A stretch of DNA of 64,000 nt from Cordia subcordata (lineage: Eukaryota; Streptophyta; Magnoliopsida; Boraginales; Cordiaceae), in assembly GCA_028554755.1 (NCBI GenBank), contig JAPTOF010000001.1, positions 28,137,501-28,201,500 on the forward strand, given 5' to 3'. Below are positions 57,362 through 64,000 of the stretch, piece by piece (position 1 is the first letter of the stretch; each line of letters starts with the position of its first letter). Below the pieces are notes generated by a model. That model was not told the DNA's origin, ran no database searches, and saw nothing but the letters and a program-made list of their open reading frames with translations. A program made the position numbers and the translations under genes.

Positions 57362-59300
57362 ATGACCGATCCTAATGCTTCTTGGTGGTCACTTGTATCC
57401 TCTTCCCCACCACCTGAACGTGTCCCTTATACATGTCGCTTGTGTGGAAGTTTCATGCATCCTACCATTTTCTGTCCCCACGAGAATTCCCCACCTAGGG
57501 CTAGTGATACTAATGACCCCTATAGTCATGCAACATCTCATGCATCTTCATTTAGTAATCATGATTATAGGGATACATATTCTTGTTATTGCAATCATTG
57601 TGGAAGCCGTGCTCATTTATCTAGTGCTTGTCCCACCTTCCACTCTTATTCCCAATTGCATGCAATGCCCTATGCCCTTAGCAATCATATGCCCATGCAT
57701 GCGTCAACATCTAGTTATCATGATTCTAGGGAGCAACATCATGCATTTTCACAATGGGGTCAAGATGACTCTTTATTCCATTCACCTTCTAGTTTCAATT
57801 GCCCACCTCCAACACTTTCTTTTTCCACCCATTCCTCTCCCGAGTTTTTTGATGGTTATGTGCAGAATGATTTTCAACATGACTACCCTTTTCACTCGGT
57901 TGAGCCCTCTTCTTTTAGGTTTTCTTCTCAAGAGGAAACACTTGACTATCTCTTATCCCTTATCCAATCTAACCAAGAACAACTTGAGAGTTTGAAGCGA
58001 GACACGAAATCTTTTAGTGTGTCCTTGGAGAGAGTGGTTGAGAGTATGCAACTCATGAGTGAGAATGATGATATATCTTTAGAACGAGTTGAAGAGATAG
58101 GAGAGAGACCTAGAGATGAGAGAAATAGTGGTGAAAAAGATGATGTTTTGGAGAGAAGATTAGAAAAAGGGGTTGATGGAGAGATCACATCTTGTAGTGA
58201 GAATGAGGATGAGCTTAATGATAATTTGATTCTTGATGACTCTTATGAATATGTTTTAGAGGAAACAATACCCTATCCTCTTGCGCTTTCGTTGCCACCC
58301 AATGAGTCACGTGAACCTAACCTTCCCTCTCTTCCTACATTACCCGTACACATGGAGGTTGAGTCTTGTGTCGATAGTACTCAATTGCATTCCGAGTCGG
58401 CATTTAGGGAGTTTAGCACGCATTCTCCCCTCGAGCATTCATGCATACATGATGAGGAATCCGTTGAGTCACCATTGCCCCCTCCATTAGTGTCCACCCC
58501 ATATGAAAAGCATGATGGCGAGATGACACCCACTAATTGATGAATTTAAAGAGACTGTACCTAGTGAAGGCTTAAAGTCATACATTGGGGAAAACAAGAC
58601 ATCAATTTCAGAGATTTTAGATGATTCGTTTCTTGGAGTTAAGAATCACGATGTTGAAGAGAATAGCAACTCTAAGAAGACACATAAGAAAGGAATTGAT
58701 GTGCTTGGAAGAAAGATCTGTGGGTCTCTTTGGATGTTTGATGATTCATTGATGGAAATAGAGACCATTAAGATCGAATCCACCCTTCATGAGGAGTTAG
58801 AATGACCTAGGCTTGATCATGATATATCTTGTGGAAAAGAAGAGTGTAGTACATCCACTTCCTATATCATTGCTCCTTCTTCTCCAAATGTCGTTCCAAC
58901 CCCCATTTCCCATTCCATTGAGTCTTCCTTTTTGGAGCTGACGTTTGTGCCTTCATGCATAGAATATTTTCATCTAGGGTCAAAAAACACATTTCCCATG
59001 TTGCATGCATTAGACCTATCTTTGACCTATGGGGAAAGTGTGTTCCTAGCCCTTGATTATGAAAAGAAGGCATTGGGGTGGCTAATTAAAGAGCAAGCGG
59101 GACATGATTCTTCACGTTTAAGCATGGTTTATTCCACACTTGCGCATTCATTTGATATTTTAGGGTGGGATCTTGAAAAGGGGTGCATCATGCGTTCATT
59201 GCCCCAGCCTTTAGTGCATGACCCTTTTCCTTCTACATTCTGTGCTTTGATGAATATCCGGCAATTTGTGCCACGCAACTTTAAACAAATTTTACTCTAA
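57362..59300 (+). pseudogene. Zinc-knuckle-first protein of D2, near-complete
   Basis: From the ATG at 57362 the frame is open to about 58540. Two CX2CX4HX4C knuckles stand at the N-terminus: CRLCGSFMHPTIFC (57434-57475, residues 25-38) and CNHCGSRAHLSSAC (57590-57631, residues 77-90). A His/Ser/Tyr-rich stretch follows, then a probable coiled coil (residues about 200-245) and an acidic region. An 11-bp loss near 58538 shifts the frame, and a stop lies near 58803. Beyond it the C-terminal part (SCIEYFHLGSKN...KKALGWLIKEQAGHDSS) is open to 59300. The unbroken protein would be about 645 residues. Knuckles normally close a Gag; here they open the protein. RNA binding is an inference from the knuckles. 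Confidence 0.85.
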
Positions 59301-60752
59301 CATTGGCTCCCGACTGGAGGCGTTAAATCCAGCGCTACTAGGAGGCACCCTAGGTTTGTTCATATTTTTTCTTGTTTTTCTTGTATTTATTTGCTTTTGT
59401 ACATAATAGATTAGATTGCTTTTGTTTATCTTACCTTTTTTATATTTTAGGATTTCTTTTGTTTATTTTCATTCTTAGTAGGTTAGATTTTTACTCCCTT
59501 ACTTGTTCATGCTCCTTTCCTTCATTTGTGCATCAATCCCTTGTCCCGTGTTTACATCCTTGTTTATCATTTCAAATGTTAATGTGAGCTTGCATAGCAT
59601 ATCTTCTAATCTCTTCTTTGTTTTTTGAGCATTAGTGCTTTCCACAAAAGATAGAGGCTAGTAGATCATTGGATTGTCTTTGGCATTTGCGGACTACATG
59701 GAAACAAGGTTGTATCTATCCATCTTTTACTTGTCCTTATCTATCCCTCTCCACATTCCCCATATGTATTTCATGTTGATTGCTTGTCATGTGGTTTTGT
59801 GATTTTTGCTTGACGACAAGCAAAGTTTAGGTTTGGGGGTGTGGTTGTTCATTTATTGTTTATATCATATTTGGGATAGATTTGCTTGCCATATCTTATT
59901 TTTTGCTTAAAATGTGTTCAAATTTTTCATTTTTTTTTTGCATATTTTGAGTTAGTTTATCTCCACATTGGTTGGAGAGTTGGCTTTTGTTATTGACTTA
60001 ATTGATTGGAGAAGATAAGGGCGTATTGTGGGGAGTAAATGGAGTGTAGGGTATGATCTAGACTTCGAAGAGAATTCTTTTTGAAAGCTGTGGGGAGTGA
60101 GTATTTCTAAGAATGCACCTTGTAGTTTCCCCACAACTTGGTTGGAAAAAGTGTTTTTAAAGGGTTGTTGATATGAGTGCCCATTCCTTGATTGGTTCTT
60201 TTAGTTTGCCTTAGCCTTTTCTTTTTCCTTTCTTTTTGTTCTATTTATGTATTGAAAAAAAAAAAAAACAAACAAAAACGGAAAAAAAAATGTGAGAAAA
60301 AGAGAAAAGCCAAAAGGCAACAAAAAGATTGAAAAGTGAAGTATGTTGAATAAGTGTCAAGTGACATAATGTCAATTTGACACAAGTATCTCTTTTGTTT
60401 TTTCATGTGTTATGAATAAGGCTCTTACGTCAATGTGAGCCATTGTGATGTATCTTCTCTTTCTTGTATCTTTGGGGCTAAGTGCATATTGGGAGGCCAT
60501 GTTAGTTGATAGAGCACGAAGTATCAACATCCCGAGTGCGTGAGTTGGAATCCTAAGTTTGTGGTGGTTCTAGCTACTTGGTGACATTCCCAAGAGGTGT
60601 AAGACCCCTTGTGATCAAAGGGAGGATCCGAAAAAGATTAGGGAAGCCCTTACATGAAAAGAATGACCCCTTGTACCCCTTGGATGTGAAAACATAGCAA
60701 GTCAATGCAATTGGCAATTCTTTGAAAAGCATGAGCATAGACTTCATTTAGG
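59301..60752 (+). other. 3' non-coding region of D2
   Basis: Collinear with 39433-40820. A-rich run at 60256-60300, AAGTGACATAATGTCAATTT near 60358. No gene seen. Confidence 0.78.
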
Positions 60753-60772
60753 CTTGCTTGAGGACAAGCAAG
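60753..60772 (+). repeat. PPT-adjacent hairpin of D2
   Basis: CTTGCTTGAGGACAAGCAAG, identical to D1. Confidence 0.8.
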
Positions 60773-60790
60773 GGGAAGGTTTGGGGGTGT
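60773..60790 (+). other. Polypurine tract of D2
   Basis: GGGAAGGTTTGGGGGTGT directly before the LTR at 60791. Confidence 0.85.
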
Positions 60791-62043
60791 TGATGTGTGT
60801 CATTTGCGCATGTTTGCATCTAGTTTTTGCATGCATATTTAAGGGTGTTCAGAGCATAATTGAGTGCGCTTAGTATAAAGTTTATGCATATTTGTTAATA
60901 TTCGTACTTAATGTATTTAGGTGCATAAATACTATACTAAGTGTTATATTCCATGTTTTAGGAGTGTTTTGGAAGGTTTCAAGCGTATACGAGGAAGAAA
61001 TGAGCTAACGGACGAAGATCGGAAGAAAAGAAATAAAGAAGAGAGCATTCTGATCTAGCCAGTCGGCTTAGATGACGAGCCAATCGACCATCTAGGTCCA
61101 CCGACCGCTCTAGAGAATAAGAGATTTAGGGTTGATTGTTGTTGTATATAAGATTAGGGCTTTGAATAATGGATTTGTGTAGATCTTTGGCTCTCTTAAT
61201 ACATGTTTATTTACATAAATTTATGGCATGATTCAATATGTCTATGTATTGGAAATCAAACATGTCTATGTGTTTGTTAAAATGCCTAAGTGAATATGCA
61301 TGTGTTATTTATGCTTCAAATGCTCTTATCTACTTATATGGGTGATGTGATTGTGCTTAATCTCGTGGCTTTGCTTAGTAGAGTAGGCTTTAGCTTTAAA
61401 TCCAGCTAATAGGTTACATGCTATGCTTAGTCGAGTTTAGGTGCTAGTCCTTGGCTTTAAATCCAGCCAAGTGGATAAGTTAACCTAGACTAGAGTATCC
61501 CTCACCCACGTTAGTGTTGGTTAATTGAGCTTTAATGTCACGTAGTGTTTAAGTGCTAGTCCTTGGCTTTAAATCCAGCCAAGAGGATAAGTTCTAAGCA
61601 CGGATTGCGTAGGCTAGGAGGGATTGGCCCTTAGCTTTAAATTCAGTTAACGGGTTGAACCACTAGTATTGGTTAAGAGAGCCCCCGATCAACACAACGA
61701 CAATAGAAATCCCGAGCCCTAGATAGACCTCATCTGTTATCATAGCCCAAGTCTTGTTGCAATGCAATCGCCCTAGGTCCCCTTCTTCTTTATTAGTGTT
61801 TCCTTCCTTAGTTTGGCTCCTTTAAGTTCCTCCATAGATTAGTTTTTATTTTCCTTTTTCCGGGCTCCCTTCCATCCTAAAATAAGTACACTCACGCACG
61901 TAGCTAGTTTAAGGCACCCAAGCACATAGAGACTAAACTAAAGTAGCCTCCCTGTGGATTCGACCCTGCACTTGCACACACTGTACTACACACGTCCCGT
62001 GCACTTGCGGGCTATTTAGGCTTGTGCTCAAATAGCGATATCA
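60791..62043 (+). repeat. 3' LTR of D2 with internal deletion
   Basis: 1253 bp. Compared with 55543-57183 it lacks about 390 bp, including palindromes and TATA box. The join is at AGATTTAG, a sequence present at both deletion ends in the 5' LTR (about 55864 and 56262). It is promoter-less as it stands. Confidence 0.9.
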
Positions 62044-62133
62044 AGTTTTTGGCGCCGTTGCCGGGGAGGCACGGTATTGGTTCTTTGTGTGCTTTTGTGT
62101 TTGCGATTGGTTGCTTGCGTGTGCACTATCTTT
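62044..62133 (+). other. Second primer site and leader start after the D2 3' LTR
   Basis: AGTTTT, then TGGCGCCGTTGCCGGGGA (62050-62067, perfect tRNA-Asp complement), then the D-family leader to TGCACTATCTTTT. Similarity ends near 62133. Confidence 0.85.
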
Positions 62134-62400
62134 TGCAATCCTTTAACAATCGTATCTAAGTCCAAGCTCTTATACTCTTGTCCTTGTTTCCAACAGTTTC
62201 ACTCTATCACCTCTCAAAGCGTCTCTGGCGACCTCGTCTTCTTAAGGAGTCACTTCCTATTTCTCTTAAAAGCTTTTTGCTTTCTCTCTTTTAGGTACAC
62301 TTGTCTTAATCCATTTGTTTGGTTTCTTTTATCTTCAACTGTTTCCACTAATACAGGCTCTACGTATCTCTTTTTCTCTCTTATTTTGTTCCTTTTGGGT
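62134..62400 (+). other. Unassigned sequence
   Basis: C/T-rich sequence with no similarity to the elements on its left. A frame at 62077-62508 crosses the element boundary and is not convincing as a gene. Confidence 0.4.
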
Positions 62401-63260
62401 GATGGATGTCTGGTATTGCTAGCCTTTCAAGAAATAAAAGAGAAAACCCGTTGCCTTCTAGGTCTATCCCCAAGGATAGTAAGGTTAGGGATTCCCTTGA
62501 TTTCTTAGACATATTCAAAGCTTAGGCAATTTTGAGACTTCTGTTCCCTGCAGCTTTGATTCTTTCGATGAAGCCTTAGCCCTTACTTTCATCGCTAATT
62601 TTTATCTTGGACTTTCTAGGAGAGGAGTTTTGTCCAATTGCCATCACTTTAGACATGAATTCTAACCAAAATGCAGCTCCTAACAACATGGCCTGATGAC
62701 TGTGTCAAGGATATCTTGATAGAGGAAGCCCCAGCGATAGTCGAGGCGGATACCCTTTTTAACTCTTTCGTTAGGGAGCCAATACTTGATCCCAACATCA
62801 TAGAGAACATTGCTCTTTGTCGATGTGTTCCCAAAGTCTATGTGGTTCGACTCCCCACGCCTCATTAGTATGCTTACTAGGGGAAGGAAGGTGAGATAGT
62901 GTTTTGTGAAGATTTTTTTGCCATGGGCCTTACGTTGCTGATCTCTCGCTTTATCTGTGCTTATTTGAATCATTACAGCATTTGGCCAGCCAATTATGCC
63001 CAAATGGTTGGATAGCGCTTATCAGATGGTACTCTTACTTCAGGGCGAATCCCATCAAGCCATTCGTCAACCTTTTCTGCCAAATGTTCCACCTCACGCC
63101 AAATCAAGAAAAGGCCCGGTACTACATTACTACGTGGAACCAGCAGATAGTTCTAAAGGGGAACCCTTTTTCCCATAAGGTTGGCATTACAAGTATGTGT
63201 TTGTGAGTTCTCCTTGCCCTTAGAGATTGAACTTAGAATGGTCCTAGCTGGATATTATGC
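62401..63260 (+). pseudogene. Degraded plant gypsy ORF1/Gag-like coding remnant
   Basis: Pieces in different frames fit one broken protein: ASLSRNKRENPLPSRSIPKD near 62418, the block DILIEEAPAIVEADTLFNSF near 62715, GEIVFCEDFFAMGL near 62890, then LCPNGWIALIRWYSYFRANP and NLFCQMFHLTPNQEKARYY (63000-63125), and KYVFVSSPCPLEIEL near 63192. The order resembles the N-terminal domain known from plant putative gypsy-type transposon proteins (a hydrophobic PNxWxxL core, then FVSxxxPLP). At least five frameshifts or stops are present. The assignment is from memory of the family pattern and needs a profile search. Confidence 0.5.
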
Positions 63261-63705
63261 GAGGGATCAAGAAAAAACTGAACAAAGGCCTATGGCTTAC
63301 CCGAAGAGAAAAAGAGAGATATAACTTACATAAGTATATGGCGAGGGCTTTGTTCCCTGACTATTAGGCCCTTTTTAGAGTCATGGCTTCTGGAAATTAC
63401 CTAGAATTTCTTCCATATCGTCTATGGTCAGGGGTTCTTCTCCTACTATGTTTCACTTGCGTCTATTATCTGTCACTGAAATTTTACTGATGTTCTTTCT
63501 TCTTTTTCCTGTAGGCATTGCTAGTCGATAGAGGGGACAGCTCATTTCTCAGTAAGAGAAGATGCAACGCCAGCTCCAGGTGAGCTATTAGTGCGATTGA
63601 GTCACTTGGGAGACACAACCAACCAACCAAGGCATTCGACCTGACCGACTTACAACACAAGGGGGTCAAGGTGCTATTGCCAAAATGCCTACTCAGGGTG
63701 TTGTC
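63261..63705 (+). other. Unassigned sequence
   Basis: No consistent reading frame and no match to other parts of the window. Possibly a continuation of the broken coding remnant on the left. Confidence 0.35.
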
Positions 63706-64000
63706 TTCCATGAGGGTGGCTTTCCCCGTCACCCCAGTCCTAGTCAGGATCAGGGAGGCAAATGGCCCATCAAAGAAGTCTTGTGAAGAAAAGGATGAGT
63801 ATAACTTTGAAGAGTTGCAAGATGCTTTTTCAAAATTTCTTGATGATCATTTACTTCCTTTGAACCAAAACAAGATTTTGGCTTGATGTTTGCAAAATAG
63901 TTTGAATGAAAAAGATTGTTTGAAAAAGAAAAATGCATCTGTTGATCAAAACATTGAAAGTTTGGAAAAACAAGTGAAAGATTTGAAAAAGAAAAATGAT
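63706..64000 (+). pseudogene. Coiled-coil coding remnant running off the window
   Basis: One frame reads KKSCEEKDEYNFEELQDAF, then FLDDHLLPLNQNKILA, one TGA (63884), and then stays open to the end: CLQNSLNEKDCLKKKNASVD and further Lys/Glu/Asn-rich heptads. The EELQDAF motif followed by a charged coiled coil is common in plant retroelement Gag-like proteins. The end lies outside the window, so function is unassigned. Confidence 0.5.

Larger units (their letters stand above)
55543..62043 (+). mobile_element. D2: non-autonomous LTR element with a zinc-knuckle ORF
   Basis: Same organisation as D1: LTR (1641 bp), primer site, leader, one long coding region, non-coding 3' part, hairpin, polypurine tract, second LTR (1253 bp, internally deleted). 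No pol. The coding region is better kept than in D1. After the second LTR comes another primer site and about 75 bp of leader, so the copy is part of an LTR-body-LTR-body arrangement and has lost its right flank. Confidence 0.92.

Noticed and set aside
59372..59587. Small hydrophobic frame after the D2 protein
   Set aside because: T-rich 3' non-coding sequence. D1 has stops at the matching place.

Overview
The window is plant nuclear DNA made almost entirely of nested, decayed LTR retrotransposons. There is no intact host gene. The evidence is a truncated plastid 16S rRNA gene at the left edge, transfer of plastid DNA to the nucleus being common in plants, followed by more than 60 kb of Ty3/gypsy elements of the Athila type. 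The Athila assignment rests on four things: a primer-binding site complementary to the tRNA-Asp 3' end, a CX2CX4HX4C Gag knuckle followed by an NPYSNTYN-like block, a DLG(S/A)S protease site, and an FMDD reverse transcriptase. I cannot name the species.

Layout. 1-1200 is plastid DNA fused to a minus-strand non-autonomous element (family B). Its 5' LTR (1577-1957 plus 13780-15491) was split by a nearly complete minus-strand Athila-like element, Element 1 (1958-13774, target duplication TAGAC). Element 1 itself received a solo LTR (4022-5797, duplication AAGCA). 15492-22528 holds plus-strand pol wreckage: an integrase fragment, a reverse transcriptase with a tandemly repeated catalytic segment, and another solo LTR (19541-21452). 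22531-35462 holds a gag remnant, two head-to-tail LTRs and a degenerate full-length plus-strand element, Element 2. 35664-42471 is a complete non-autonomous element, D1 (duplication CAAAG). 42736-44225 is a second family-B LTR with its 3' region. 44263-55542 repeats much of the 21458-29290 arrangement, including shared breakpoints, and is an old direct duplication. 55543-62133 is a second non-autonomous element, D2. 62134-64000 is an unclassified mosaic with a degraded Gag/ORF1-like coding remnant.

How the parts relate. The autonomous-type elements encoded Gag, protease, reverse transcriptase/RNase H and integrase, but every copy here is broken. Families B and D carry no pol. They encode one protein that begins with two CCHC zinc knuckles and continues into a long acidic, coiled-coil-containing region I do not recognise. 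They share with the Athila copies the tRNA-Asp primer site, a hairpin next to the polypurine tract, the 3' non-coding region, and LTR landmarks (GGTCGACC palindromes before the TATA box, TTTAAATC hairpins after it). This fits parasites mobilised by Athila proteins. The zinc-knuckle-first protein and the shared cis-acting signals are the most interesting content.
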